This document shows, piece after piece, positions 10,921-22,035 of a stretch of 64,000 nucleotides of DNA. Position 1 is the stretch's first letter; every line of letters begins with the position of its first letter. The position numbers and the translations under genes were made by a program. Source of the DNA: Dichetophora obliterata (lineage: Eukaryota; Arthropoda; Insecta; Diptera; Sciomyzidae); the NCBI GenBank assembly GCA_963920525.1, contig OY986436.1, positions 25,543,818 through 25,607,817 of the forward strand, written 5' to 3'. Under the pieces are notes generated by a model that was not told the origin of the DNA, ran no database searches, and saw nothing but the letters and a program-made list of their open reading frames with translations.

Positions 10921-12900
10921 CTAGCCAAAATACCCGGTGTTACTCGAGAGTCATTTATATACACATTTTAATATACACTTCTCATTTAATTTTTTTTTTT
11001 AATTTTGGAATTTTTAAAAAAATGTTGAATTTTAGGTATAAAAATATTAAAAAATTTACCGTGCTTTTTTAACGAAGGAATAATTATATTACTGTTTTTT
11101 CACAAACAAAAATTTTTTTAGTTTTAAACTGAATTTATTGATTACTGGTAAAAATTTTACTTGCACTTCGCATAAGGAAATCCAATTTGTAAAAAAAAAG
11201 TAAATGAACACCAAATTTCATAAATTTTCTTGTAGTTTTTCCAGTTGGAAAATAGCAATTGGTTTGTGTCTAAAATAAAAAATTGAATAAACTGAGTCTG
11301 ATGGTTGATGCAATTTCTTAAATCTTCAGAATTAATTTTTTATGCGAAAAATTGTACAGTCGTTTCTTAATGCAAATTAGCAAACAGGTGTAAGTTAAGA
11401 AAGCAGTCGCTTTTTAATTTCCTATTACAGTACATACAGCAATCTTTTACAATATTATCGACGTAAAAAGTTGATCGACATAAATCCAGCTGATAAACTC
11501 CAAGAACAGCGCCGGAAGAGCCATTAGGTTTTTAAACTAACAGTTACCGACTTTTCTAAATTATTTTAACAGGGTTGGTAATGCAGTGCTTACTTCTAAT
11601 TTAGAACATTTTCGAGCATACTTTTCACGACTAAAGCTTGGTATGCTGTAGGAACGAAAATTTTTAGGCATTCAATTCTACACGCGAAGTTTTAGTGTAG
11701 ATTCTACACTAACACATACTTACCATAACGTGTTTGTTGAATGTGTTAGTTGAACATTATTGTTGAATGTCAAATTTCCACGTCAATTTAATGTACCGAT
11801 ATATAAAAGACAGCGAAGTTTAGACATTTTAACTGTCCAATCATGTTTGTAAACTTGGCTGCATTGAAAAAAAATTTCGGTTCAACAGCGTACTAACCGA
11901 CGAAAAAAAAAAATGTCGCTTCCTTCTCGCTGTTAAAAACGCAATGCATTTATTACGGAATGCATGTCTTTATTTTCGCTTCTACAGCATACTAAGCTTT
12001 AAGCAGAACAATAATGAACAGAACAGTGGGAAAAATATAGACGTACTAATATAAGGAAGATATTAAGGATAGAAAAAAGATTTTTAGCCATAACCTTTGA
12101 TTGGAAAAAGATATTGGGGTAATTTTTTTACATACATTATTTTTGAGACTTGAATTTTTGTAAAAAATATAAAAACATTTTGGAAAAAATAAATTTTGCA
12201 AAAAAAATCAAATTGATGACAAAAACAGTAAAATAATTTTTGCGCTTAGCTGGAAAAATTTTTTCAAAGTAATGCTTTGTCATATGAAAGGTAGCCAAAT
12301 GTGCAATTTTTAATAAATTTCATTTTTACAACAACAACAATTTTTCAGTCATTTTTTGAGTAAAAAGTCAATATTTTTGACCTTTTTTGATATATCGGTC
12401 AACGGTTTTGAACGGTACAGTTCAATCCATTTTTGTTAAGTGGAAAAATTTTTGAGGAAAAATTTGAGGAAAATTTTTGAGGAAAAAAAATTTGAATGAA
12501 ATATATTAATGGACAGAGGAGATATTTGCATCGAAAGACCAAACTTTGTTTTTCATGTCGTTTTTTTCTCATTCTTAGGTAATGATGTTTTATGAAAAAG
12601 TCGTACTGAAAATTTCTCCAATTTTTAATATATGTGAGTGTTTTTGATGCCAAAATAACAAAAAAATTTTCAAATTAAATACAAAATAATCTCCGTAGAA
12701 AAAAAAATTTATAATAAAAAAGTTACCGTTAGTTGAAAAATTTCAGAGTGGGCGTGGCAAAAACTAAGTATGTAACATTTTAAGTTGGAATGCACTTAAT
12801 ATGTATGCCTAGTTTGAGCAAAATCCGTTAAGCCGTTTAGATTTGTATAAAGGCCAAACAAACAAACAAACAAACAGAAAATGAGTTTTATTACTATAGA
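10921..12900 (-). mobile_element. Helitron-like non-autonomous element, copy 1
   Basis: Read on the minus strand it starts TCTATAGTAATAAAAC (12900) after an A and ends with CTAG (10924-10921) before a T. That is the Helitron signature: insertion between A and T, 5' TC, 3' CTAG, no target duplication. The same ends occur in two other copies here. The subterminal 3' sequence is CTCTCGAGTAACACCGGGTA, with only a weak palindrome. No protein is encoded; the minus-strand open frame at 12399-12653 is low-complexity. An internal segment at about 11632-12006, bounded by 20-bp inverted repeats, is inverted relative to copy 3. Confidence 0.75.
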
Positions 12901-13461
12901 TAGTCAATTGTATGAAAAATAGATTTTTAGACATAACTTTTGATTGGAAAGAGATATTGGGGTAATTTTTTCACATAAATTATTTTTGAGACTTGAATTT
13001 TTTGTAAAAAAATATAAAAACAACATTTTGGAAAAAATAAATTTCGCGAAAAAATCCCTTGTTTTTTGATGACAAAAACAGTAAAATAATTTTTGCGCTT
13101 AGCTGGAAGAATTTTAGCTAATAAATGCTATAACATATGAAAGGTGACATATGAAATTGCCAGATGTGCAATTTTTAATTGATTTCATTTTTACAACAAC
13201 AACAATTTTTGAGTCATTTTTTGAGTAAAAAGTCAATATTTTGGATCTTTTTTGACATAATCATAAAACATATATACACTGACTTAACGGTACAGTTTAA
13301 CCTATTTTTGTGAAGTGAGTTTATTGAACTTTTGAACTAAAAAATTTGAATGATATATGTTAATGAACAGCGAAAATATTTGCATCGAAAGACCAAACTT
13401 TGATTTTTATGTCGTTTTTTTCTCATTTTTAGGTAATGAAAATGAGTTTTATTACTATAGA
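12901..13461 (-). repeat. Second 5'-terminal unit joined head-to-tail to Helitron-like copy 1
   Basis: Minus-strand TCTATAGTAATAAAACTC at 13461 is another copy of the element's 5' end, again after an A. It runs about 540 bp through sequence paralogous to 12080-12610 (both contain TTGGGGTAATTTTTT and CAACAACAATTTTT) and abuts the full 5' end at 12900. There is no separate 3' CTAG end, so this looks like a tandem partial unit. Confidence 0.65.
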
Positions 13462-13792
13462 TTTATAATGCGATCAGTAAACCAAAATTTTGGCCTTAGT
13501 TTGGATGGTTCCATATTTATTTAATCACAAAGTTCCAATTTTGTGTAAAAAAGAATAATTTCTTCTTAAACTCATACAGTTGAAACATTCTTTTTCATTT
13601 TTAGCTTTTTATTGGTGGGAATGTCATTCTAAATAAAATCGTGTTGGATTTTCATTTTGTTACTGACATCCTGGACAAAAGTACCTAATCCTGAATATCC
13701 CAAAATATCTGTTTTCCGCAACCTTTTTGTCAGCTTTTATACAAAACCATACATAGGTTAGGTTATGTTAAGTTTAGGCGGCAGCCGTTGTA
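13462..13792. other. Short spacer; GGTTAGGTTA run next to the DD41D mariner
   Basis: No gene recognised. ATAGGTTAGGTTATGTTAAG near 13753 followed by GGCGGCAGCC resembles a dispersed fly repeat. The DD41D mariner is inserted about 30 bp later. Confidence 0.4.
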
Positions 13793-15099
13793 AAGGGTGT
13801 TTTTTATAGAGTGATACAACTTTAAGTTGGCATCACTGCTTTATTTGACCACCCATTTAACAGCTGATAGTTGATTTTTGTTAAGTTTGCTTTGACATTT
13901 TATTATGGATCGACTTACATCAGAGCAACGCGTGCAAATTGTGGAAATTTTTAATTAAAATAATGGTTCTGTTCGTCAAACTTATCGTGCACTTCGTCCA
14001 TTTTATGACATACATAATCGTCCTTCAGAGCTGCTAATTCCAAGAACAATAGATCGTTTTCGGACCACATTTACTGTTACTGATAATGTGCATCCCGTGA
14101 GACGCCGAACAGTGCGCATTGAAGAATCTGTAGCCGCTGTGCAGGAAAGCATTGAAGATGATCCTAATCAATCAATTCGTCGCCGTTCTCAGCAACTGGT
14201 TTTGTGTCCTGGGGTTCCACTTTATGGAAGATTTTACGAAATGATCTTAGCTTAAAACCTTTCAAGATTTAACTTGTGCAGGAATTAAAGCCAAACGACC
14301 ATCGTATGCGCCGCCAATTCGGCGAATGGGCTGAAGCACAAATTGATATTGATTTTGAATTTCCATTTAAAATTTTATTTTCCGATGAAGTCCATTTTTG
14401 GTTGAATGGGTACCTAAATAAACAGAATTGTCGTATTTGGAGTGAGGAGAATCCACAAGCTTTTGTCGAAACACCATTACACCCACAGAAAATTACTGTT
14501 TGATGCGCTTTATGGGCTGGAGGAGTCCCATATGTCTTCAAAAACGATGATGGTCAGAATGTTACTGTCTATGGTGAACGGTATAGGAACATGATACGAA
14601 GTTTTTTCGTACCTTAATTAGCTGGCATTAATCTTGCTGATATGTGGTTCCAACAGGACGGAGCCACATGCCACACAACGGGCGCTACAATTGATTTACT
14701 CAAGGAAACTTTTAACGAAAAAATAATTTCACGAAAAGGCCCAATTAATTGGCCCCCAAGATAGAGTGATTTAACCCCATTGGACTATTTTCTTTGGGGT
14801 TAAATATTCAAGTCAAAGTTTTGGGGTCGATAAACCACAAACAATTGAACACCTGCAAAACAACATTCGAAGAGTTATCGGCGAGATACGGCCGCAAATG
14901 CTGCGAAAAGTTTGTGAAAATTGGTGTTCCAGATTGTGCCTTGTACGCGCCAGCCGTGGCGGCCACATGGCCGAAATCATATTTAAACATTAATGTCATA
15001 AAATTTTCTATCCAATGAAGCCCGTTTCAGTGATATTAAAAATATATTACTATGTTTTATTATGATTTAAACTTGTATCACTCTATAAAAAACACCCGT
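13793..15099 (+). mobile_element. Rosa-like mariner (DD41D), degraded copy
   Basis: Terminal inverted repeats contain GGGTGTTTTTTATAGAGTGA, from 13795 on the left and as the complement ending 15097 on the right. They match for about 30 bp. TA flanks both ends (13791-13792 and 15100-15101). The 1307-bp length and single plus-strand transposase gene fit a complete but decayed member of the IS630-Tc1-mariner superfamily. The wide spacing between the last two catalytic Asp residues identifies the DD41D group, first described as rosa in tephritid flies. Confidence 0.88.
13905..14993 (+). pseudogene. DD41D mariner transposase pseudogene
   Basis: The frame begins MDRLTSEQRVQIVEIF, a typical helix-turn-helix start, and meets a stop at codon 18. 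A one-base shift near 14215 and a stop near 14270 separate the DNA-binding part from the catalytic part. The catalytic part shows ILFSDEVHFWLNGY (first Asp), WFQQDGATCHT (second) and LTPLDYFLWG (third). Between the second and third Asp there are 41 codons, one of them a TAG. Further stops occur near 14502 and 14614 and a shift near 14825, after which RASRGGHMAEIIFKH closes the frame at the TAA ending 14993. It cannot make an active enzyme. Confidence 0.88.
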
Positions 15100-15348
15100 T
15101 AGAAGAGTGGGAAATTTGCCTCTGACTACGATTGCTAGGTCGTCGCCGTAGGCTGCCACTACACAGCCTTCCCTCTCCAGAGACAGATATCCACTTTGTG
15201 TTTTACGTAGACCCCTGCCGTGTAGGCTTAATTCTACGGTGCTCCATCGCATGAAACCAATATTTAGCATCGGCCAACGCCCCTTTCGAATGCAAAGGAT
15301 CCACCAGACAGGTTCCTCTAATTTCACAGCAACACAGCACACGAACAT
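15067..15348 (-). pseudogene. Fragment of a non-LTR reverse transcriptase (R1/LOA-like)
   Basis: The minus strand encodes GCVVAAYGDDLAIVVRGKFP, which matches the VVAYADDVAI.VRGKFP catalytic box of R1/LOA-type reverse transcriptases, with Ala to Gly in the YADD core. Only this palm fragment remains. It is bounded on one side by the DD41D mariner and on the other by the fold-back element at 15367, so neighbouring insertions may have cut it. Confidence 0.65.
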
Positions 15349-15366
15349 TAAAAGTTATTTTAAACT

Positions 15367-16601
15367 ATGTACATTAAGGCGCTTCACGAAAAAAATTTGT
15401 TTGGCACTAATGCTCAACATAATCCTTGGCTTATATTATGATGATTCCCCAAATAATTCGACTCTAGCGTTAGCCATCTGTGAGCTGGAATGGTTTGACC
15501 GAACCTCTAAAAATCGAGTTTTTTGTAAAAATATTAGCTGGTATGGTAACTAATAATAAAAAAACCATCTGAAATATTAATTTCATTAAAATTCAAATAA
15601 CTTAATTTTTTGTATGCGATTTTCGTTTTCGAGATACCGTTGCAAAGGTGTTGGCTGTTTCTGTTGCAGAATTGCTAAAATTTATTACCATTAAAACTAA
15701 TATTTAAAAAAAATATATCTTGCAACAAACATATGAGTGAAATCGGGAAATCACGATTATAACTACACGGATAACGTTAAAATAGTTTAGTAAGCGAAAT
15801 GTCGAATTACATCAAAATATATTGTACGAATGAAATTTTGTAGCATTTTGTATGCATTCTAAGGGAGCGGTTATGTAGGGGACTTCTGTAAAAGTCGGCG
15901 GATCACGCCCATTTTTGGCACTATGAATGAGACTTATAATTAATACTGACTTACTAAATATTATCGAAATATATGGTAATGGTTGAAAGTTCCGGCATTT
16001 TATGTAATTATGTTATATGGGAGGTATGCGTGGTCATTGACAGATTCTGTCCATTTTAAATCTCAAACACCCTATTGATATAAAAATAATATGTACCAAA
16101 GTTCATGTCTCTAACGTTATCCGTGTAGTTATAATCGTGATTTCCTGATTTCACTCAAATGTTTGTTGCAAGATATATTTTGTTTTTAAATATTAGTTTT
16201 AATGGTAATCAATTTTAGCAATTCTGCAATAGAAACAGTCAACACCTTTGCAACGGTATCTCGAAAACAAAAGTCGCATAAAAAAATCAAGTTATTTGAA
16301 TTTTAGTGCATTTTTTTTAGTCCCACGGAAAAAATTTAATATTTTTAGATGCAGATTGGATGAACTTTTTTATTACTACTATTTCTGACGGTTTTTTATT
16401 TTTAGTTACCATACTAGCTAATATTTTTAAATAAAACTCGTTTTTTAGTGGTTCGGTCAAACCATTCCAGCTCACGGATGGCTAACGCTTGAGTCAAAAT
16501 ATTTGTTGAATCATCATAATATAAACCAAGGATTATTTTGAGCATTAGTGCCGAACAACTTTTTTGTTTTCTATGGAGCATGAGGCGCCTTAATGTACAT
16601 A
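15367..16601. mobile_element. Fold-back element with ~420-bp inverted arms
   Basis: The ends are ATGTACATTAAGGCGC at 15367 and its complement ending 16601. The arms continue inward as an imperfect inverted repeat to about 15780 and 16112. For example, AACTACACGGATAACGTT near 15763 pairs with AACGTTATCCGTGTAGTT near 16113, and GCTGGAATGGTTTGACCG near 15484 pairs with its complement near 16455. The ~330-bp centre carries another copy of the dispersed TATGGGAGGTATGCGTGG motif. No coding capacity and no clear target duplication, so the superfamily is unknown. Confidence 0.85.
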
Positions 16602-16645
16602 ACCGTGACAGCTTCAGCCACTAAAATTGTACATGACTAGGTTAT

Positions 16646-17373
16646 TTAAGGCCCTATTCTCCTTCAGCTTGCTGTTTTTGGACCCTTTTTGAAAAAATTC
16701 TCATTTGAAAACGCAACAAGATATTTGAATTTTGTTTTTTTTATTGAATTAGTAATGAATGAAAGAAAATAAAAAAATTTTTTTCGCCGCGATATAGGGG
16801 CTGTCCATAGATGATGGCACTGTCAAAGTTGGCCCTCAAAAAAAAAGGCATGGTGCTGGCGGCCACGATTCCGGCCCTCAGGAGCGTCTGAAAAAAAAAA
16901 CAAATATAGGGTTATGATCAGCATAGATGTAACTCTGGCCCGTAGTAAAATAAAAATTTTGCGATTTTTTTTTGACAAAATGGCGGCCACTTGAAATTGA
17001 AAAATCGAATTTGGACCCATTTTTTTGTAGTTTAGTGTAAAAAAAAAAATTTTTATTTTACTACGGGCCAGAATGGTGACAATTCTACGTCGATTAAACT
17101 TTGTTTCATCCAAATCGGTTCAGTAGAACTGGCGGAATCGTGGCCGCCAGCTCGAAAAACGTGGTTTCGAGATAAACGCGTTCAAAGTTCAAAGCAACAT
17201 AAAAACTACTCATTTTAGCGAAGACATGACCCCACAAAAATGGCCATATCTTCTAAAGTATTTCGAATTTCAAAAAACCCTTTTAGGGTTATATTCTTAA
17301 ATGTCCAAGCTATAAAAAAATGCAAAAAAAAAAGTCGAAAAAAATTTTTTGCTGAAAGAGAATAGGGCCTTAA
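16646..17373. mobile_element. MITE with TTAA target duplication (piggyBac-type)
   Basis: The element is flanked by TTAA at 16646-16649 and 17370-17373 and starts GGCCCTATTCTCCTTCAGC, with the complement at the right end (one mismatch). Inside are two further nested inverted pairs. GGCGGCCACGATTCCGGCC at about 16859 pairs with its complement near 17132, and CTGGCCCGTAGTAAAATAAA at about 16934 pairs with its complement near 17053. The whole 728 bp can fold back. TTAA duplication is characteristic of piggyBac, so I infer a non-autonomous piggyBac-type element. No transposase. Confidence 0.75.
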
Positions 17374-18033
17374 ACAATAACCATGGGCATCGAGTATAAA
17401 TACGAATAATTTAACCCATTTTTTTGCCACTCAACTTCGTAATCATGTTCAAAGATTTGGCAGATGAAAACTAGGAGGCGATACCATACCACTAGACCTA
17501 TGGTACTGTTGCTTATGATAATAAGGTTCCCCCACCTCTTAATAGACACTACTCAGATTGTTCATGTTTCCCCGTCATCTATCCTCAAATTCCAGTTGCT
17601 TAGTTGCTTACCTTCCTAACATTAACTGCTTGAAATTATGGAGAATTCTAGCGACCTTTCTAGTCTCCAACCACAACCAGTACGAATGAAACCCCGAGAG
17701 ACCACATTCCATGACAGTCAATACTCGGGAAAAAGGTTCCATCAGACAAGGCTCTTCAACATCCCGTCTACAGACCAAAAGTTCTTAGAACATTTATATT
17801 TGACTGTGACATCTAGAACTGTTCATGTCTAGGTTAAAATAACCATTGGTTTCCCGATAATTTAATACCGCAAGAGTACCATAATCCTATTTATGCAACT
17901 TCGTTAGCTAAATAAAGGATTAGTTATTGATGTTAAGTCCTGATGATGACTAACAATTTTAGTCGAAATATCGAAAAATAAATATAAAAAAACCAATTTA
18001 AATCAAGTGTTTAATTTTTACGGCCAAAGACAA
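17374..18033. other. Spacer; unidentified open frame at 17638-17832
   Basis: The 64-codon plus-strand frame at 17638-17832 has less AT-biased composition than its surroundings but no recognisable motif. Near 17940 a stretch reading CTGATGATGACTAACAA then TTTTAGTCGAAATATCG resembles retroelement 3' ends, but no element can be defined. Confidence 0.35.
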
Positions 18034-20422
18034 TCTATAGTAATAAAACTCATTTTCTGTTTGTTTGTTTGTTTGGCCTTTATACAAATCTAAACGGCTC
18101 AACGGATTTTGCTCAAACTAGGTATACATATTAAGTGCATCCCAACTTGAAATGTTACATACTTAGTTTTTGCCACGCCCCCTCTGAAATTTTTCAACTA
18201 ACGGTAATTTTGTTATTATAAATTTTTTTATCGGAGATTTTTTTGTATTTAATTTTAAAATATTTTTGTTATTTTGACATCAAAAACACTCACACATCTT
18301 CAAAATTGGAGAAATTTTCGGTACAATGACTTTTTCATAAAACATCGTTACCTTAGAATGAGAAAAAAAAAACGAAAATAATGGTTTACTGATCGCATTA
18401 TAAATTTATAGTAATAAAACTCATTTTCATTACCTAAGAATGAGAAAAAAACGACATGAACTATACCGTTAAGTCGGTGTGTATATTTTTTATGATTATG
18501 TCAAAAAAGGTCCAAAATATTGACTTTTTACTCAAAAAATTACTCAAAAATTGCTGTTGCTGTAAGAATGAAATCAATTAAAAATTGCACATCTGGCGGC
18601 CTTTCATATGACATAGCATTTATTAGCAAAAATTCTTCCAGCTAAGCGCCAAAATTATTTTACTGTTTTTGCCATCAAAACAACAAGGGATTTTTTTCGC
18701 GAAATTTATTTTTTCCAAAATGTTGTTTTTATATTTTTTTAACAAAAAAGTCAAGTCTCAAAAATAATTTATGTGAAAAATTACCCCAATATCTCTTTCC
18801 AATCAAAAGTTATGGCTAAAAATCTATTTTTCCATACGAGACTATTAACAAAACTTAGTTTTGTGTAAAATTCTCTATATAGTTTGAACGTCCCCATTTA
18901 TCTCTAAGAATGCAGTTGTGTATTTAGAGAAATTACGAATATTTTGGATTATATAAAATCTTCCTTATAGTAATATACTTGGTTTTTTGCCTCCCCAACC
19001 CCCCCCCCCCCCTCCTGTAGAATTTGTTTTGTTGTGATGGCTTTATTTTTCTCACTATTGTGTCACTGTTGTCACTTAGTTCTTTATCAATGATACTTAA
19101 AATGTTGTATATATATCACAATTTTATCGAAAAGATGACTGTGAATAAGAATGCTGTAAAAGTTAATATTTTCATGTAATCAGTTTCAGCTATATGGCAA
19201 TATAATAAAACATATGCGCATCTGGTCAGCACAATTATTTCATTAGTTTTGATCTGTGCGTTAAATTCTCAGATAAATAGCGCCACATTTGTAAGAACTG
19301 TGGGTTCAAACTATACACCTTGCGGTGAATAGCTGAATAATGTTTTTTCAAAAGTTTCTTCAAATTTAACCCCACACGTTTGGGATTCCAGATAGGTGGC
19401 GCTATTTTCTGCTTACAGAAGAATATCTGATGTTCTTGTGCAGCTAGCAGATACCAAACTTTTAAAAAGTAAAATAATGCAGTACTGCCAGTTTTTTCAG
19501 TCGCAGCGTCATCTAGCGTCGTCAACACTTAAAAACATAGAATTGGATCAATTTAAATGTCCAGCTCACTTGCTGAATTATTTGTTGTTTTTGCTTTGCT
19601 TGCAAATGCGATGATATGATCCTGATCTCCCATGAAAAAAACGCAGCTAATATAAATTTTAGTAGGTTCAATCATTTTTAGTACAACGAATTTTTCATAA
19701 AACATTGATAGCTAATAATGACAAAAAAACTATATGAAAATCAAAGTTTTTACTTTTAATGCCAATAATTCCGCTGTTTTTAATATATTTCATTAAAATT
19801 TCTTTTGTTAAAAAGTTCAATATATTTTTTACTATAAATCTTTGTTTAGACGTTAAAATTTCCATATCTCTAAGACGCAATGAGTTCCACCATAATTTTT
19901 ATTATGTTGAAAAGTTAATTGTGCTTGCTTTAAGATTAAGTAAATATAAAAATTATTTTTAATTAAAGTTTTTTCTAAATGACCTCCATATTTATTATGT
20001 TGACTTTATATGATTTAAATACAAATTCTAAATGTTTGACCTTAAGCTCAATAAACGATTTTAAACTATCAAACAACTAGAATTTGTATTTAAAATCAAG
20101 TATGATTTGAACTATCAAACATTTAAAATTTGTTTTTAAATCATATAAAGTCAACATAATTATTTTTAATTTTTAAAATATGTTTTTCGTACCCCTTCTT
20201 TAAATTCAATTAGCTCACCGCAAAAGATGAAACCACCAACAACAAAAAATTTCCAACACTTTTTTTGATTAATTTTCGTTCAATTAGCTTTCTAACGGTA
20301 GCTTACAAATAAAATTCTACATGTTTTTCATTATTTCAGATTTTAAAAACCATTTAATAGAGAAGTGTACGTTAAAATGTTTATATAAATGACTCTCGAG
20401 TAACACCGGGTGTGTCAGCTAG
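18034..20422 (+). mobile_element. Helitron-like non-autonomous element, copy 2
   Basis: Plus-strand copy: 5' TCTATAGTAATAAAAC at 18034 after A, 3' ACACCGGGTGTGTCAGCTAG ending 20422 before T. Near the 3' end ACACCGGGTGT can form a very short hairpin. A second, slightly mutated 5' end (TTTATAGTAATAAAAC) lies at 18405, preceded by GGTTTACTGATCGCATTATA, the same flank found beside the extra unit of copy 1. A run of about a dozen C lies near 19000 where copy 3 has a G-rich stretch in complement. About 19.2-19.6 kb has no counterpart in copy 3 and may be a further insertion. No genes. Confidence 0.75.
19994..20160. repeat. 46-bp inverted repeat inside Helitron-like copy 2
   Basis: Arm 19994-20039 (starting ATTATGTTGACTTTATATGA) pairs with 20115-20160 with few mismatches across a 75-bp spacer that itself repeats parts of the arm (CTAGAATTTGTATTTAAAAT). 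It could be a small fold-back insertion within the larger element. Confidence 0.75.
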
Positions 20423-20809
20423 TCAATTATAAAATTAATTAAGGATTCTTAAAATCCTTTTTTAGAAAACTAGGAAGCGTGCCGTAGTCTATCATTGGCA
20501 CTTTACTAGGTCAAGGAGTACTATGTCTCATACATAGAACCCTAATTCTAAAACAAAGGTCTGCAGCCAACGATATATCAGGTCTCCTCGTCTTGATGGA
20601 TGACTGCCCCCGTACTTCAAGTTGTATTGGATTGATCGTTCATCAAAACTATTACAATTACATACGTTTTGATAACTTAATACCACAACCATACCTTCTC
20701 CAAGTTTTGGCACCAACAACCAAAGTTCAAGGTAGAACTTTTGTTTTACAGAAATCAGTTAAATCATTCAAGAGCCGTGCTTCAAGAATAAACTCATTTC
20801 GAGATCAAT
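20423..20809. other. Spacer between Helitron-like copy 2 and an R1/LOA-like relic
   Basis: No confident feature. The GC content resembles the adjoining minus-strand relic, so part may be its decayed 3' portion. Confidence 0.35.
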
Positions 20810-22035
20810 TCATGGGCCGTGCTCCACGAATTCTCCACCCAATATCACACCATCACCCTTTTTCCTGTCTTTGAACAGGCAACAACCCGAAGGTACTCTG
20901 GCGGGTTTCCTCTCCAGAAACAGCAGTACGTTGTTCACTACCAGATTCCAGAAGAGTGGAGATAGCACACCGCCTTGTGGCGTACTTCTTGTCACCGATC
21001 TTAAAGCGCTATAAATATCTAGGTCTGATAAGATTACTCTGCAGTTGAGTAGCTTTTCTATAAGACCAATAATGATATTATTCACACCTAGCCTTAGCAA
21101 CTCTAATCGTTTTGATTGTGGCGTGACATTATTGAATGCTCTTTCTATGTCTTAGAAAGCAACTAGAGTTAATTCATTATGCAGGAAGGATCTTTCGATG
21201 GTCCCGACCAGTGAGTAAAGAGCCGTTTCCTTGCTATATGCATGCTGTGATGCCGATAAGAGTGCAGAGTCGATATTGCTGAGAAGATACAGGTCTAATT
21301 GGCGTTCTAACGTCTTCAGAAGAAATGACGCTAGGCTTATATGCCTGAAATCCTTAGGAGTGGTGTGTCTTTCCTGATTTAGGTATCAAGACCACTCTTG
21401 CTTTATTCCAAAAGTTGAGAAAATATGTCCGGTTTATACAGCCATTCAATGAAATACGAAGCCAAGACATACTATTTCCCGCAGCCTCTTGTATTTCTAC
21501 AGGGTAAACACCATCAGGCCCTGGTGATTTATAGCCAAGATTTCTTCAATTTCTTCACAGAATTGTTTTTAAGGGAATCTTTTAGCTTTCCTGGTTTCAA
21601 CTTTGAAAGCTTTAAGTGCTACCTTGTAGGCTGCCCAATTAAGCTCAGCTCTCGAGCGTTTAGCCGCGTTGAAGACCCTTCTGCGTTCTGTCCTAAGCCC
21701 ATCCAGAATGGAGGACCACCACTTTGGTTTTAGCTTCTTGAGGAAGCAAGTGAGCAATTCATTGCTTTAGTTAGATATTGACTAGATCCTCTAAATCAGT
21801 GGCCGATTTGGTTTTTTTAAGCAAACCTGTTGGCAAAGATTTTGCCTAAACCCTTCTCTATAATTCCCAGCCTGTTTTGCGAATGTTAGTCGAGGGTATT
21901 GTTTTAGAAGGCGTATCGTATAAGTGATACTCTATGTAACGGTGGTCGGAGATGGAGTATTCTTCTGACACCTGCCAACTACCAATTTTCTCGAATATGA
22001 AGACAGAGACTAGGGTTATGTCTCTGTAAGGTTCC
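20810..22035 (-). pseudogene. R1/LOA-like non-LTR retrotransposon relic (endonuclease end and reverse transcriptase)
   Basis: Reading the minus strand 5' to 3': the end of an endonuclease domain (VSEEYSISDHRYIEYHL, about 22000-21915), then a WWSSILDGLRTERRRVFNAA linker typical of R1/LOA elements (about 21725). The reverse transcriptase core follows, with SKDFRPISLASFLLKTLE (about 21350), a first catalytic Asp box FxDIERAFNN with a stop in front of the Asp (about 21150), and TPQGGVLSPLFWNL (about 20970). The catalytic YADD region is not preserved to the left. Several frameshifts and stops make it inactive. No N-terminal ORF1 is visible and neither end can be fixed. Confidence 0.75.

Noticed and set aside
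17638..17832. 64-codon ORF with ordinary composition as a host exon
   Set aside because: No domain, no convincing splice context, flanked by repeats; left as unassigned spacer.
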